From NCBI RefSeq assembly GCF_000682735.1, contig NZ_AWFD01000001.1, forward strand, positions 62,001 through 126,000: a stretch of DNA of 64,000 bases, given 5' to 3'. Source of the stretch: Hyphomonas sp. CY54-11-8. Its GTDB lineage: Bacteria; Pseudomonadota; Alphaproteobacteria; Caulobacterales; Hyphomonadaceae. A program made the position numbers and the translations under genes. Below, piece by piece: positions 17,874 to 27,446 of the stretch. Each line of letters begins with the position of its first letter. Within the stretch, counting starts at the first letter, position 1. The notes under the pieces are model-generated. The model was not told the origin of the DNA. It did not search any database and was given only the letters and a program-made list of their open reading frames with translations.

Positions 17874-19271
17874 ATGACCGACCCCCGCGAACCCAAGCAG
17901 GCCAAAGGCGTCTTCATCAAGACCTATGGCTGCCAGATGAATGTATATGACTCCGAGCGCATGCGAGACGTGCTGCGGCCGCTCGGTTATGCGCCGGTAG
18001 ATAGTGCCGATGAGGCCGACCTCGTAGTGCTCAATACCTGCCATATCCGTGAAAAGGCGACCGAAAAGGTCTATTCGGAACTGGGCCAGCTGAAGCTGAC
18101 CAAGCAGGCCCGCGGCGGCAATCTCACTATCGCCGTGGCTGGCTGTGTCGCCCAGGCCGAAGGTGCCGAGATCATGCGCCGCCAGCCTGCCGTGGACCTG
18201 GTGCTTGGCCCGCAGGCCTATCACAAGCTGCCGGAGATGATCGCCCGGGCCAGCCGCGCTGTGGGGGACCGGTTGGAAACCGAATTCGAGACACTCGAGA
18301 AGTTCGACGCCCTGCCGAAGACGCGCGAGGCGGACGGGCCGACGGCTTTCCTGTCCGTTCAGGAAGGTTGCGACAAGTTCTGCACCTTTTGCGTGGTGCC
18401 TTATACACGCGGCGCTGAACTCTCGCGTCCTGTCGACGATATTACGATGGAGGCCCGCAGCCTTGCGGCGCAGGGCGTGCGTGAGATCACGCTACTGGGC
18501 CAGAATGTGAACGCCTTCCATGGCGCCGCGCCGGCCCTGACCAATGAAGCCGACTGGACGCTTGGACAGCTCGTCCGTCACATCGCGAAAGTCGGCGGAA
18601 TCGAGCGGATCCGCTACACAACCAGCCATCCCCGCGACATGGACGACGATCTGATCGCTGCCCATGGCGAAGTGCCGGAAATGATGCCTTTCCTGCACCT
18701 GCCGGTGCAGTCGGGCTCAGATAATATCCTGAAGGCGATGAATCGCGGCCACACGGCGGAAGAGTATCGCGAGATCATCCGCAAGGTACGAGAAGCCCGG
18801 TCCGATATCGCAATCGCCTCTGATTTCATTGTCGGTTTTCCAGGTGAGAGCGATGCCGATTTCGAGGCGACGATGCAGCTCGTCCGCGATATCGACTACG
18901 CAATCGCCTATTCCTTTAAATATTCAGCCCGCCCGGGTACGCCGGCAGCGGACATGTTCGGCCAGGTGCCGGAAGAGGTGAAGGACGCGCGCCTGCAGCA
19001 GCTGCAACAGCTTCTGCGCGAGCAGCAGATCGGGTTCAACCGCTCCAAGATCGGCCAGACCGTACCGGTCCTGATCACAGGCAAGGGCCGCAATCCGGGT
19101 CAGGCGCATGGCCGCTCACCGTGGCTTCAGGCCGTTCACTTCGAACTGCCGCTGGATCACGCCATGACGATACCGGACCTGGTCGGAACCATCGTGGACG
19201 TCCGCGTGATCGATGCGAGCCTCAACTCGCTGACCGGCGAACTAGTCAAAGTTCGCGAGGCCGCCCTGTGA
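17874..19271 (+). CDS. miaB: tRNA-2-methylthio-N6-dimethylallyladenosine synthase
   Basis: 465-residue radical-SAM methylthiotransferase that adds a methylthio group to i6A37 of tRNAs. The N-terminal cluster ligands C20, C56 and C91 and the radical-SAM C166xxxC170xxC173 in [10 protein letters not shown] are all present, and a C-terminal TRAM region follows ([16 protein letters not shown]). It opens a conserved operon with phoH, ybeY, corC and lnt; its TGA overlaps the GTG start of phoH. Confidence 0.97.
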   Translation: MTDPREPKQAKGVFIKTYGCQMNVYDSERMRDVLRPLGYAPVDSADEADLVVLNTCHIREKATEKVYSELGQLKLTKQARGGNLTIAVAGCVAQAEGAEIMRRQPAVDLVLGPQAYHKLPEMIARASRAVGDRLETEFETLEKFDALPKTREADGPTAFLSVQEGCDKFCTFCVVPYTRGAELSRPVDDITMEARSLAAQGVREITLLGQNVNAFHGAAPALTNEADWTLGQLVRHIAKVGGIERIRYTTSHPRDMDDDLIAAHGEVPEMMPFLHLPVQSGSDNILKAMNRGHTAEEYREIIRKVREARSDIAIASDFIVGFPGESDADFEATMQLVRDIDYAIAYSFKYSARPGTPAADMFGQVPEEVKDARLQQLQQLLREQQIGFNRSKIGQTVPVLITGKGRNPGQAHGRSPWLQAVHFELPLDHAMTIPDLVGTIVDVRVIDASLNSLTGELVKVREAAL

Positions 19272-20257
19272 GCGGAAAGCGCCGTCCGAACGTGTCACCG
19301 GAAGCGCCGGTGAGCCGGTTCTACGAAGTCAGCAATGCCGAGCGCCTGCGTGACCTGTGCGGGCCGCATCACCGGTATCTGCACCGGCTGGAAGCTAAGC
19401 TGAAGGATTATGGCCTGCGCGCCGAAAGCCAGGGCGGCGGCATCCTGCTGGCCGGCACGGCGGAGGGCGTCTCCATTGCGGAGGCCGCGCTGGCGGAGCT
19501 GGAGCGCCGCATGCGGTCCGGCGCGGACATCACCGACATGGACCTTGATGCGGCCATTGAAGCCGCCTCCACCCCGGCGCAGAGTTTCGGCGGTGGCCTG
19601 AAGGGTCTGAAAAAGCCGATCACGCCGCAGACCAAGGGTCAGGCACGCTACATCAATCTGCTGGCCAATCCGGACAACGGGCTCGTCTTCGGCATCGGCC
19701 CGGCCGGCACGGGCAAGACCTTCCTGGCTGTCGCGGCCGGTGTGGCCGAATTGATCTCCGGCGCGCGCCAACGCCTGATCGTAACGCGACCTGCTGTCGA
19801 AGCGGGCGAAAAGCTCGGCTTCCTGCCCGGCACGCTGGAAGAAAAGGTCGACCCCTACATGCTGCCCATCTGGGACAGTCTGCGCGAACTGATGGGCCAG
19901 GAACAGATGGAACGCCGTATGGCGCGCGGCGAGATCGAGGTCGCTCCGATCGCCTTCATGCGCGGGCGGACGCTGAAGAATGCCTTTGTCATCGTCGACG
20001 AGGCGCAGAACACGACCGTCCCGCAAATGAAGATGGTGCTGACCCGGCTTGGCCGCGACAGCCGCATGGTGGTCACCGGCGATCCGGGCCAGGTGGACCT
20101 GCCGGGCATCCAGACCTCGGGCCTGCGGCACGCCCTGCAGATCCTGTCGGATGTCGAGGGGATCAGTGTACACACGCTGACCGCTGCAGACGTCGTGCGC
20201 CATGGGCTCGTCAGCCGGATCATCGATGCCTATGCCGCCGCCGGCGAGGGCAACTGA
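19268..20257 (+). CDS. phoH: PhoH-family ATPase
   Basis: 329-residue PhoH-type ATPase (probably an RNA-metabolism ATPase, often beside YbeY). The start is GTG 19268 in a GTGA overlap with the miaB stop. Walker A is GPAGTGKT at residues 144-151 and Walker B is VIVDEAQN at 241-248; the N-terminal part is an about 100-residue extension with a KH-like character as in PhoL-type proteins. It lies 8 bases before ybeY. Confidence 0.95.
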   Translation: MSGKRRPNVSPEAPVSRFYEVSNAERLRDLCGPHHRYLHRLEAKLKDYGLRAESQGGGILLAGTAEGVSIAEAALAELERRMRSGADITDMDLDAAIEAASTPAQSFGGGLKGLKKPITPQTKGQARYINLLANPDNGLVFGIGPAGTGKTFLAVAAGVAELISGARQRLIVTRPAVEAGEKLGFLPGTLEEKVDPYMLPIWDSLRELMGQEQMERRMARGEIEVAPIAFMRGRTLKNAFVIVDEAQNTTVPQMKMVLTRLGRDSRMVVTGDPGQVDLPGIQTSGLRHALQILSDVEGISVHTLTAADVVRHGLVSRIIDAYAAAGEGN

Positions 20258-20265
20258 GCTGTCCG

Positions 20266-20715
20266 ATGATCACCACCGACCTGATCGTTGAAGAGTCCGG
20301 CTGGGAGGCCGTGCCGGATCTTGCCGCCCTGTGCGACCAGGCCTTTGCGGCTGCGGCGGCCGTTGAGCCCGCTGAAGGCACTGTGTCCCTTCTGCTGGCG
20401 GATGACGAGACGCTGCACCAGCTGAACCGGGATTTCAGGGGCAAGGACAAGCCGACGGATGTCCTGTCTTTTCCGGCCCATGAGATGGATCGGCCGCAGC
20501 TGGGCGACATCGCCGTGGCGCTCGGCGTTTCCGCGCGAGATGCAGAGGCGCAGGGCATAAGCCTGGCCGATCACCTGACGCACCTGCTGGTGCACGGTTA
20601 CCTTCACCTTCTCGGGCATGATCATGAGGTGGAGGCAGAGGCTGAGATCATGGAGGGATTGGAAATAAAGGCGCTTGCATCGCTCGGCATTCCAAACCCA
20701 TATGGAACGGACTGA
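20266..20715 (+). CDS. ybeY: Endoribonuclease YbeY (rRNA maturation factor)
   Basis: 149-residue metal-dependent endoribonuclease needed for 16S rRNA 3'-end maturation and late ribosome quality control. The zinc motif [11 protein letters not shown] is at residues 110-120 with H110, H114 and H120 as ligands. The conserved TDVLSFP segment is at 64-70. It is translated 8 bases after phoH and 12 bases before the corC-like gene, in the standard alphaproteobacterial order. Confidence 0.96.
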   Translation: MITTDLIVEESGWEAVPDLAALCDQAFAAAAAVEPAEGTVSLLLADDETLHQLNRDFRGKDKPTDVLSFPAHEMDRPQLGDIAVALGVSARDAEAQGISLADHLTHLLVHGYLHLLGHDHEVEAEAEIMEGLEIKALASLGIPNPYGTD

Positions 20716-20727
20716 TTTACAGAGACG

Positions 20728-21603
20728 ATGAGCGATCCAGACCCTTTAGAACCCGCGCCTCAAAGGCGCCGGCGTAGTTTTTTCGGAATAGGCCGCCGGC
20801 AGGAAAGTGCGCCTGAAGCACCGGCTGAACCAAATGGCAGTCCGGAGGCGTCCGCCCCGGTGACCCCGCAGGCGATGCGCCTGCGCATCCAGGAATTCCA
20901 GGAACTGCGCGTCGAGGACGTGATGGTCGCCCGGGCTGAGGTGAAGGCCGTCGAGGTGAACACCGAATTCCCCGACCTTCTCAAAGTCTTTGCCGAATGC
21001 ACCCATTCGCGCCTGCCGGTCTTCCGGGAAACGCTGGATGACCCGATCGGTTTTGTTCACATCAAGGATGTCGTCAGCGAACTGGCCAAGGGCGGCGAAC
21101 CGCCCAAGCGCCCGCTGGAACGGCTGCACCGGGAAGTGCTTTATGTGCCGCCTTCCATGAAACTGTCCGATTTGCTGGTGAAGATGCAGTCGACCCGCAT
21201 CCATCTGGCATTGGTTGTGGATGAATATGGCGGAACGGACGGACTTGTGAGTCTGGAAGACCTGGTTGAGGAAATCGTCGGTGACATCGAAGACGAACAC
21301 GATGATGAAGAGCCCATGTTCGTCCGGCGCAGCGCTCGGGTTTGGGAAGTCGATGCGCGCACCGAAATACAGGATTTCGCCGAGGAGACGGGGATTGACC
21401 TCGAACTCAGTGATGAGGATTCGGAATTCGACACGCTGGGCGGGATTGCCTACGCGCTCGCTGGCCGTGTGCCGGTGCGCGGGGAAATCCTCAAGCATCC
21501 GTCCGGCGTCGAGATCGAAGTCCTCGATGCCGATGCCCGCCGCATCCGGCGCCTGCGTCTCCGGACGCCCGAACCTGTGCCCGCGCCCAAGCCGCAGGAG
21601 TAG
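20728..21603 (+). CDS. CorC/HlyC-type CBS-pair protein (hemolysin family)
   Basis: 291-residue cytoplasmic protein: two CBS domains (starting at about residue 65 with VEDVMVARAEVKAVEV, and DLLVKMQSTRIHLALVVDEYGGTDGLVSLEDLVEEIVGDIEDEHD, a hallmark of CorC) followed by a CorC_HlyC transporter-associated domain. It lacks the membrane domain of longer hemolysin-family proteins, as usual for CorC. It is probably involved in divalent cation homeostasis. Downstream gene is lnt, 6 bases away. Confidence 0.9.
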   Translation: MSDPDPLEPAPQRRRRSFFGIGRRQESAPEAPAEPNGSPEASAPVTPQAMRLRIQEFQELRVEDVMVARAEVKAVEVNTEFPDLLKVFAECTHSRLPVFRETLDDPIGFVHIKDVVSELAKGGEPPKRPLERLHREVLYVPPSMKLSDLLVKMQSTRIHLALVVDEYGGTDGLVSLEDLVEEIVGDIEDEHDDEEPMFVRRSARVWEVDARTEIQDFAEETGIDLELSDEDSEFDTLGGIAYALAGRVPVRGEILKHPSGVEIEVLDADARRIRRLRLRTPEPVPAPKPQE

Positions 21604-21609
21604 GCAAAA

Positions 21610-23253
21610 ATGAATACCGCTGTCCGCAGCCACGGGTTCACTGCGCTTGGACCCCTTCACGAAGCCTTTGCCCGGCTGACCGGTTGGGCTGCCGCCGGCG
21701 CCGCCGTCCTGCTGGGCGCGTTCTCGGCCGTTGCGTTTGCCCCGTTCCATTTCAGCGCCGTGCTGGCGCTGTCTTTCACCGGCCTGATCTGGATGATCGA
21801 CGGTGCCCGCAGTCATCGCCGATGGGGCAGGGCGGTGTTCATGCGCACCTGGGCTTTCGGCGTCGGTTTTACCCTGATTTCCATGCACTGGACGGCCGAG
21901 CCTTTCCTGGTCGAGCCGGAACGGTTTGCCGTCTTTCTCTGGATGCCGCTGATCCTGCTGCCGGCCGGCATGGCGCTGATCTGGGGCGCATTTGGGGCAA
22001 TGGCGGGCGCTTTCTGGTCTGCGTCGCCGTCGCGAGTGTTCGTTTTTGCCTTCTTCTTTGCCATTGCCGAATTCGTGCGCGGGCATTTGTTTGGCGGCTT
22101 CCCGTGGAACCTGCCGGGCACGACCTGGGTGCCAGGCGGGGCGATCTCGCAGGCGGCGTCGCTTGGAGGGGTATATTGGCTGACCCTTCTGACCGTCTTC
22201 GTCATGGCGGCGCCGGCCGCAATGGTGGATACGCGCGATGCGCGCGGTCTGGTGCTGCGGATCGCGCCGTCCTTCGGGGCGGTCATCCTGCTGGCCGTCG
22301 GCTGGGCCTGGGGCGCTCAGCGCATCGCCGCGCCGTCTCCGCTGACGGAGCAATATGTCGTCCTGATGGATTCCGGCGTGCCGCAGGACGAAAAATGGGA
22401 AACCGGTCCCGATCCGGTGATGATCGAATACCTGCGCATGATGACCAATGGCGAAAGCCAGCCAGGTGACATCATGATCTGGCCGGAAGGCGCGGTGCCG
22501 ACCAGCCTGCTGAACGATATCAACGCGCTGGATGCGATCGGCGCCTATCTCGGCCCGCGCACGCTGATCGCCGGGACGACACGCTACCAGCTCGAAGGAC
22601 AGAACGAGCGCGTCTATTTCAATTCCATGGTCGTGCTGGACGAGAATGTCAGCCGGTCGGGCGCCGTGGCGCTGTATGACAAGTTCCGGCTCGTCCCGTT
22701 CGGCGAACTGGCCGCCGCAGAAATCATCCCCTTCGGGCAGGCCATGTCGGACTTCCTGCCGGGCGCGATGCAGCAACTGGCCCGCAACGGGTTCCATCCC
22801 GGCACGGGCCCTGCGGTGATCTTTGCCGACAATGTGCCGCCTTTCGTGGCGCTCATCTGCTATGAGGGCCTGTACCCGGAGATTACGCGCGCGGCGAACC
22901 TTGCCACACGGGCGGACTGGATTGTCCTCGTCTCCAATGATGCCTGGTTTGGTGGCGGTATGGGCCCGTCCCAGCACTATGCGCAGAACCGGTATCGCGC
23001 GATCGAGAGCGGCTTGCCCATGGCGCGTGTCGCAAGCCGTGGCGCCTCGGCAATTATCGACGGCTATGGCCGCGAAGTGCTGCGCGCTTCACCGGTCCAG
23101 GATGCCCCCTCCGGCTGGAACACGACCTTCGGGCGCGGCAAGTTGCCGGCCCCGGCGAAAGTGACCCTGTTCCAGAGCCGGGCGGGTGTTGTGCTGTTCT
23201 GGCTCACACTTGCTGCCTTTGTGGGTCTGGCATTTGCAACATGGCGCCGCTAG
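21610..23253 (+). CDS. lnt: Apolipoprotein N-acyltransferase
   Basis: 547-residue inner-membrane enzyme that adds the third fatty acid to the N terminus of lipoproteins. Several N-terminal transmembrane helices precede a nitrilase-like periplasmic domain in which the triad is visible: E293 in WPEGAVP, K358 in YDKFRLVPFGE and C417 in ICYEG. Because this window encodes several lipoproteins, it is directly relevant to them. It is the last gene of the miaB-to-lnt operon before an unrelated regulator. Confidence 0.95.
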   Translation: MNTAVRSHGFTALGPLHEAFARLTGWAAAGAAVLLGAFSAVAFAPFHFSAVLALSFTGLIWMIDGARSHRRWGRAVFMRTWAFGVGFTLISMHWTAEPFLVEPERFAVFLWMPLILLPAGMALIWGAFGAMAGAFWSASPSRVFVFAFFFAIAEFVRGHLFGGFPWNLPGTTWVPGGAISQAASLGGVYWLTLLTVFVMAAPAAMVDTRDARGLVLRIAPSFGAVILLAVGWAWGAQRIAAPSPLTEQYVVLMDSGVPQDEKWETGPDPVMIEYLRMMTNGESQPGDIMIWPEGAVPTSLLNDINALDAIGAYLGPRTLIAGTTRYQLEGQNERVYFNSMVVLDENVSRSGAVALYDKFRLVPFGELAAAEIIPFGQAMSDFLPGAMQQLARNGFHPGTGPAVIFADNVPPFVALICYEGLYPEITRAANLATRADWIVLVSNDAWFGGGMGPSQHYAQNRYRAIESGLPMARVASRGASAIIDGYGREVLRASPVQDAPSGWNTTFGRGKLPAPAKVTLFQSRAGVVLFWLTLAAFVGLAFATWRR

Positions 23254-23295
23254 GAGTGCGCGCCGGACTACATTTTCGTCGCGGGTAGGGGTTAA

Positions 23296-23730
23296 ATGTC
23301 TGACAGCAAGCTTCCGAGTGGAATAGACCGCGTCGTCGGCCAGCGCATTCGCTGGCGCCGCCGGGAGCTGAAGCTGTCCCAGGAACAACTCGCCGAATTG
23401 CTGAGCCTGACCTTCCAGCAGGTGCAGAAATACGAGAAGGGCGTGAACCGCGTCTCGGCCGGGCGCCTGTTCGAGATCGCCTCGGTCATGGGCGTGAACG
23501 TCAATTATTTCTATGACGGCGCCGAAAGCCAGCTGGAAGATGACCGGCAACATCGCTTCGCCGAAGGCGGCAACGCAAGCGACGGCCCGCGCGCGCCTGT
23601 GCTGGATGCGGAGACGCTGGACCTGATCGCGGCCTTCCAGAAGATCGAGGACGATTCCCTGCGCAGGTCGCTGCTGAACACCGTACGGGCCGCTGCATCT
23701 GCTTTCGAGTCGAAGCAGGGCGAGGATTGA
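23296..23730 (+). CDS. XRE-family transcriptional regulator
   Basis: 144-residue regulator with an N-terminal helix-turn-helix of the XRE/HTH_3 type (KLSQEQLAELLSLTFQQVQKYEKGVNRVSAGRLFEIASVMGVNVNYFY, residues about 28-75) and a C-terminal tail with a DDSLRRSLLNTVRAAASAF helix. The layout matches the short conserved alphaproteobacterial XRE regulators. No target can be told from sequence. trmB follows after 32 bases. Confidence 0.9.
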   Translation: MSDSKLPSGIDRVVGQRIRWRRRELKLSQEQLAELLSLTFQQVQKYEKGVNRVSAGRLFEIASVMGVNVNYFYDGAESQLEDDRQHRFAEGGNASDGPRAPVLDAETLDLIAAFQKIEDDSLRRSLLNTVRAAASAFESKQGED

Positions 23731-23762
23731 TTGCAGCGCAGGGCTCGGGCATCAGGCGCGCC

Positions 23763-24476
23763 ATGAACGAGACATCAGGTAATAGGGGCGGCAAACAGGG
23801 CGGCCAGCAACCCGGGCGCCCCATCCGCACTTTCGGCCGCATTGGCGGCCGGGCATTGTCCGCGCGCCAGCAGGTTTTGGTCGACGATCTGTTGCCGAAA
23901 CTGCAGGTTCCGGACGGGCTGAGCGATCCGCTGGAGATGTTCCCGGGTCTGACGGAAACCTGGCTGGAGATCGGTTTCGGCGGCGGGGAGCACCTCGCCG
24001 AACAGGCGCGCCGGAACCCGGAGGTCGGCTTCATCGGCTGCGAACCCTTTGTTGAAGGCATGGCCAAGGCCCTAACGCAGGTCGATGCGGATGGCCTGGA
24101 TAATGTCCGCCTCCGGATGGACGATGCGCGGCCGCTGATCGACGGGCTTGCGCCGGGCAGCCTCGCGCGGGTGTTCATCATGTTCCCGGACCCCTGGCCC
24201 AAGAAGCGCCAGCAGAAGCGCCGCCTGATCCAGCCTGACTTTCTGGAAAGCCTGCACCGCGCCTGTCGGAAAGGTGCGCGCATACGCTTTGCGACCGATG
24301 TGACGAGCTATGCCGACGAGGCGCTCTGGCGCTTCCTGCAGCATGGCGGCTATCGCTGGCTGGCCGAAAGCGCCGACGACTGGCGCACTGCCCCCAGCGA
24401 CCATGTGACGACCCGTTATGAAACAAAGAAGCTCGGCGATTGTGACCCGGTCTGGTACAATTTCGAAACCGTCTGA
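23763..24476 (+). CDS. trmB: tRNA (guanine-N7-)-methyltransferase
   Basis: 237-residue SAM-dependent enzyme that makes m7G46 in tRNA. The N-terminal RTFGRIGGRALSARQ segment matches the usual TrmB opening, and the SAM-binding LEIGFGGGEHL and FPDPWPKKR motifs are clear. Start ATG 23763 (MNETSGN) is preferred by similarity to the family length; a TTG at 23727 overlapping the preceding stop would give 12 more residues and cannot be ruled out. Confidence 0.94.
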   Translation: MNETSGNRGGKQGGQQPGRPIRTFGRIGGRALSARQQVLVDDLLPKLQVPDGLSDPLEMFPGLTETWLEIGFGGGEHLAEQARRNPEVGFIGCEPFVEGMAKALTQVDADGLDNVRLRMDDARPLIDGLAPGSLARVFIMFPDPWPKKRQQKRRLIQPDFLESLHRACRKGARIRFATDVTSYADEALWRFLQHGGYRWLAESADDWRTAPSDHVTTRYETKKLGDCDPVWYNFETV

Positions 24477-24491
24477 CCCCTGCGGATATTC

Positions 24492-24520
24492 TTGACGGAA
24501 GCCTGTAAAGCGTGTACAAA
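24492..24520 (+). promoter_or_regulatory. Probable cspA promoter
   Basis: TTGACG at 24492-24497, a 17-base spacer, and TACAAA at 24515-24520 form a good sigma-70-type -35/-10 pair. Transcription would start near 24528, leaving a long leader before the cold-shock gene at 24661. Confidence 0.6.
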
Positions 24521-24537
24521 ATGTCGCATCGAATTCG

Positions 24538-24572
24538 GTCGGTCTGAAATATCAAGACCCCGTCAGACCGAC
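24538..24572 (+). promoter_or_regulatory. Hairpin in the cold-shock mRNA leader
   Basis: GTCGGTCTG (24538-24546) pairs exactly with CAGACCGAC (24564-24572), a 9-bp stem with a 17-nt loop, inside the long 5' untranslated region of the cold-shock gene. Long structured leaders are usual for cspA-type mRNAs, where structure controls stability and translation with temperature. Confidence 0.6.
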
Positions 24573-24660
24573 GGCCATGACTTTCTTCCTACCCGTTTCG
24601 ATAGGCAGACCTTCCCATTCCGGGATCGGCTGCTTGAATTGACACAAAGGACTAGAAGTA

Positions 24661-24870
24661 ATGGCAACTGGCAAAGTGAAATGGTTCAACGACCAGAAGG
24701 GCTTTGGCTTCATCAAACCTGATGAAGGCGGCACGGACGTGTTCGTTCACATCTCCGCAGTTGAACGCTCGGGCCTCCGCACTCTTGCGGAAGACCAGGC
24801 GGTTTCCTACGAGCTCTACAAGGACGAGCGCCGCGGCAAGACCTCGGCGGTGGACCTGAAAGTTCTCTAA
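24661..24870 (+). CDS. Cold-shock protein (CspA family)
   Basis: 69-residue single cold-shock domain that binds single-stranded RNA and DNA. RNP1 KGFGFI is at residues 13-18 and RNP2 DVFVH at 26-30. An AAAGGA site lies 9 bases upstream of the ATG. The promoter is about 140 bases upstream and a clear terminator follows. Which of several paralogues this is cannot be told, so no suffix is assigned. Confidence 0.95.
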   Translation: MATGKVKWFNDQKGFGFIKPDEGGTDVFVHISAVERSGLRTLAEDQAVSYELYKDERRGKTSAVDLKVL

Positions 24871-24893
24871 GGTTTCCTGCAATCAGGAACAGG

Positions 24894-24925
24894 AACGGCA
24901 GCTCTGCGGAGCTGCCGTTTTTTGT
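24894..24925 (+). terminator. Intrinsic terminator after the cold-shock gene
   Basis: An 11-bp stem, AACGGCAGCTC (24894-24904) with GAGCTGCCGTT (24909-24919), a TGCG tetraloop, then TTTTTGTT. Strong terminator starting 24 bases after the stop. Confidence 0.93.
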
Positions 24926-25018
24926 TGGGCCAATTTTGTTTCGAGCGGGCCTGCTGAGTGTGCCTCTCGACAGCGGGCAGCTACAGCATTATATAACCTC
25001 CCAAGTCGAAACATATCG

Positions 25019-25053
25019 GCGGCGGTTCCGGGAACGGGGCCGCCGCTTTTCTT
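25019..25053 (+). terminator. Terminator-like hairpin in the rimP leader
   Basis: GCGGCGG (25019-25025) pairs with CCGCCGC (25040-25046) across a 14-nt loop, followed by TTTTCTTT, 25 bases before the rimP start. It is not preceded by a gene in this window, so it may be a leader attenuator or the end of a short transcript from 24926-25018. Confidence 0.6.
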
Positions 25054-25077
25054 TACCCGAAGGTCTGTCCCGGACGC

Positions 25078-25677
25078 ATGATCGCCCTGACTGAACAGGA
25101 ACGCCGCATTCTCAGCCTCGCCGCACCCGTGGCGGAGTCGCTGGGCATGGAGATCGTGCGCCTGCGCATCCAGGGCGGGCGCCGGCCGCACCTTCAGATC
25201 ATGGCCGAGAAAGAAGGCGGCGCGCCGACCGATGTCGAGGATTGCGCGCGCCTGTCCCGTGCCATTGGCCCGGTGCTGGAAGCCGCTGACCCGATCAAGG
25301 AAGCCTACACGCTGGAAGTTTCGACCCCCGGCATCGACCGGCCGCTGACCCGGGAAGGGGATTTCGGCCGCTGGGTAGGTCACCTTGCCAAGGTGGAACT
25401 GGCCCGGCCGATCGATGGCCGCCGCCGCTTCACCGGCGTGATCACTGGCGAAGACGAGGATGGGGCCCACATAGAGCTGGACGATGACGTCGAGCTGGTG
25501 GCCCACGTCCATGAAATGAGCCGGGCAAGCCTCGTCCTGACGGATGAGCTGATCGAGGCCGCCCGGCAGGCAGGCAATCTGCCGCCGCAACCTGATGAAG
25601 ACGACCTCGGCGATCTTGAGATCGACGAGACCGAAGACGAAACAGATACCAACGAAGAGACGGGAGACGTCCAATGA
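25078..25677 (+). CDS. rimP: Ribosome maturation factor RimP
   Basis: 199-residue 30S assembly factor. The conserved core includes LGMEIVRLRIQGG, TDVEDCARLSRAIGPVLE and the STPGIDRPLT motif. The C-terminal about 45 residues form a very acidic tail (many Glu and Asp) not present in the E. coli protein but common in alphaproteobacteria. The TGA overlaps the nusA ATG (ATGA, 25674-25677), so the two are translationally coupled. Confidence 0.96.
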   Translation: MIALTEQERRILSLAAPVAESLGMEIVRLRIQGGRRPHLQIMAEKEGGAPTDVEDCARLSRAIGPVLEAADPIKEAYTLEVSTPGIDRPLTREGDFGRWVGHLAKVELARPIDGRRRFTGVITGEDEDGAHIELDDDVELVAHVHEMSRASLVLTDELIEAARQAGNLPPQPDEDDLGDLEIDETEDETDTNEETGDVQ

Positions 25678-27446
25678 GCGCTATCGGCGTTTCAGCCAAC
25701 AGGCTCGAAATTCTGCAGATCGCCAAGGCGGTGGCCGAAGAGAAGTCGATCGACCAGTCGATCGTCATCGAGGCCATGCAGGAAGCCATCGAGAAGGCTG
25801 CCAAGGCGAAATACGGCCAGGAGCATGACATCCGCGCCACCATTGACCCGGTGACCGGTGAGCAGACGCTGCTGCGTGTCCTGACGGTGGTTCCGGACGA
25901 GGAATTCGAAGACGAAGCCAAGCAGCTGCGTCTTGCCGAAGCCAAGAAAATCGATGCGTCGCTCGAGATCGGCAGCGAGCTGACCGAAGAGCTGCCGCCG
26001 TTCGATTTCGGCCGTGTCGCTGCACAGACCGCCAAGCAGGTCATCATGCAGAAGGTGCGCGATGCCGAGCGTGAGCGTCAGTACAATGAGTACAAGGACC
26101 GCGTCGGCGAAGTCATCTCCGGCGTCGTCAAGCGTGTTGAGTACGGCCATGTGATCGTGGACCTCGGCCGCGCTGAAGGCATCATCCGCCGCAATGACGG
26201 TATCCCGCGCGAGAACTTCCAGCCGAACGACCGTGTGCGTGCATACCTCTACAAGGTCTCCCGCGAAACCAAGGGGCCGCAGATCTTCCTGTCGCGTGCT
26301 GCGCCTGACTTCATGGTCAAGCTCTTCGCCCAGGAAGTGCCGGAAGTTTACGAGGGCGTGATCGAAATCAAGGCCTGTGCCCGCGATCCGGGTTCGCGCG
26401 CCAAGATTGGTGTCATTTCCAATGACAGCTCCATCGATCCCGTCGGCGCCTGTGTCGGTATGCGCGGTGCGCGCGTGCAGGCGGTTGTCGGCGAACTGTC
26501 GGGCGAGAAGATCGACATCATTCCGTGGAGCTATGACGACGCGACCTTTATCGTGAACGCGCTGCAGCCGGCCGAAGTGTCGAAAGTGGTGCTGGACGAG
26601 GAAGAGCGCCGCGTGGAAGTCGTCGTCGCCGACGACCAGTTCCCGCTGGCCATCGGCCGCCGCGGCCAGAACGTGCGTCTCGCTTCCCAGCTGACCGGCT
26701 GGCAGATCGACCTGATCACGGAGAGCGCCGATTCCGAGCGTTATCAGCGCGAATTCCAGGAGCGTACCGAACTCTTCATGAAGGCGCTCGACGCTGACGA
26801 AACGCTGGCCCAGCTGCTGGCTTCGGAAGGCTTCGAGACGGTCGAAGAGATCGCTTATGTGGCTCCGGAAGACTTCATCTCGATCGAAGGCTTCGACGAA
26901 GATGTGGCTGCCGAGCTGCAGGAACGTGCCCGCGAATACCTCGAACGCCTGGCCGCTGAAAATGATGCCAAGCGCAAGGAACTGGGTGTCGAGGATGCCG
27001 TCATGGAACTGGAAGGCATGAATCCGTCCTTCGCGGTTCGCCTCGGTGAGGAAGGCGTGCAGACGCTGGACGATGTGGCCGGTCTTGTGCCGGACGACAT
27101 CACCGGCTGGCGCGAGCCGGGCCCGGACGGCAAGCCGGTCTGGGTCGAGGGCATCCTGAAGAAAGGCGAAATGCGCAAGGATGACGCCCAGATGTTCATC
27201 ATGAAGGCCCGCGTCGCCGCTGGCTGGATTGAGGCAGACGCCATCGACCAGATGATTGCCGCCCAGAAAGAGGCCGAAGCCCCGCAGGAGCTGACCGAGG
27301 AAGAGCGCGCGCTGCTCGCCCTCAACACACTCGATAGCGGTGAGACCGAGGAAATCGATCTCGGTGACCTCGGCGATCTTGGCGATATCGACCTTGAAGC
27401 ACTTGCAGCGGAGGGCGGCGATGACGAAGCCGCACCCGAAGAGTGA
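25674..27446 (+). CDS. nusA: Transcription termination/antitermination factor NusA
   Basis: 590-residue RNA polymerase-binding factor. After the N-terminal domain comes S1 (about residues 135-200, GEVISGVVKRVEYGH), then two KH domains (about 230-350, with GVCVGMRG-like GACVGMRGARVQAV and LAIGRRGQNVRLASQLTGW), then two helix-hairpin-helix repeats (about 375-500) typical of proteobacteria. A long acidic tail with repeated LGDLGDLGDI follows. It overlaps rimP upstream by 4 bases and the YlxR gene downstream by 26. Confidence 0.97.
   Translation: MSAIGVSANRLEILQIAKAVAEEKSIDQSIVIEAMQEAIEKAAKAKYGQEHDIRATIDPVTGEQTLLRVLTVVPDEEFEDEAKQLRLAEAKKIDASLEIGSELTEELPPFDFGRVAAQTAKQVIMQKVRDAERERQYNEYKDRVGEVISGVVKRVEYGHVIVDLGRAEGIIRRNDGIPRENFQPNDRVRAYLYKVSRETKGPQIFLSRAAPDFMVKLFAQEVPEVYEGVIEIKACARDPGSRAKIGVISNDSSIDPVGACVGMRGARVQAVVGELSGEKIDIIPWSYDDATFIVNALQPAEVSKVVLDEEERRVEVVVADDQFPLAIGRRGQNVRLASQLTGWQIDLITESADSERYQREFQERTELFMKALDADETLAQLLASEGFETVEEIAYVAPEDFISIEGFDEDVAAELQERAREYLERLAAENDAKRKELGVEDAVMELEGMNPSFAVRLGEEGVQTLDDVAGLVPDDITGWREPGPDGKPVWVEGILKKGEMRKDDAQMFIMKARVAAGWIEADAIDQMIAAQKEAEAPQELTEEERALLALNTLDSGETEEIDLGDLGDLGDIDLEALAAEGGDDEAAPEE

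Noticed and set aside
20746-22977. 743-residue open frame opposite corC and lnt
   Set aside because: It has no recognisable domain and covers two certain genes; it is an antisense shadow from high GC content.
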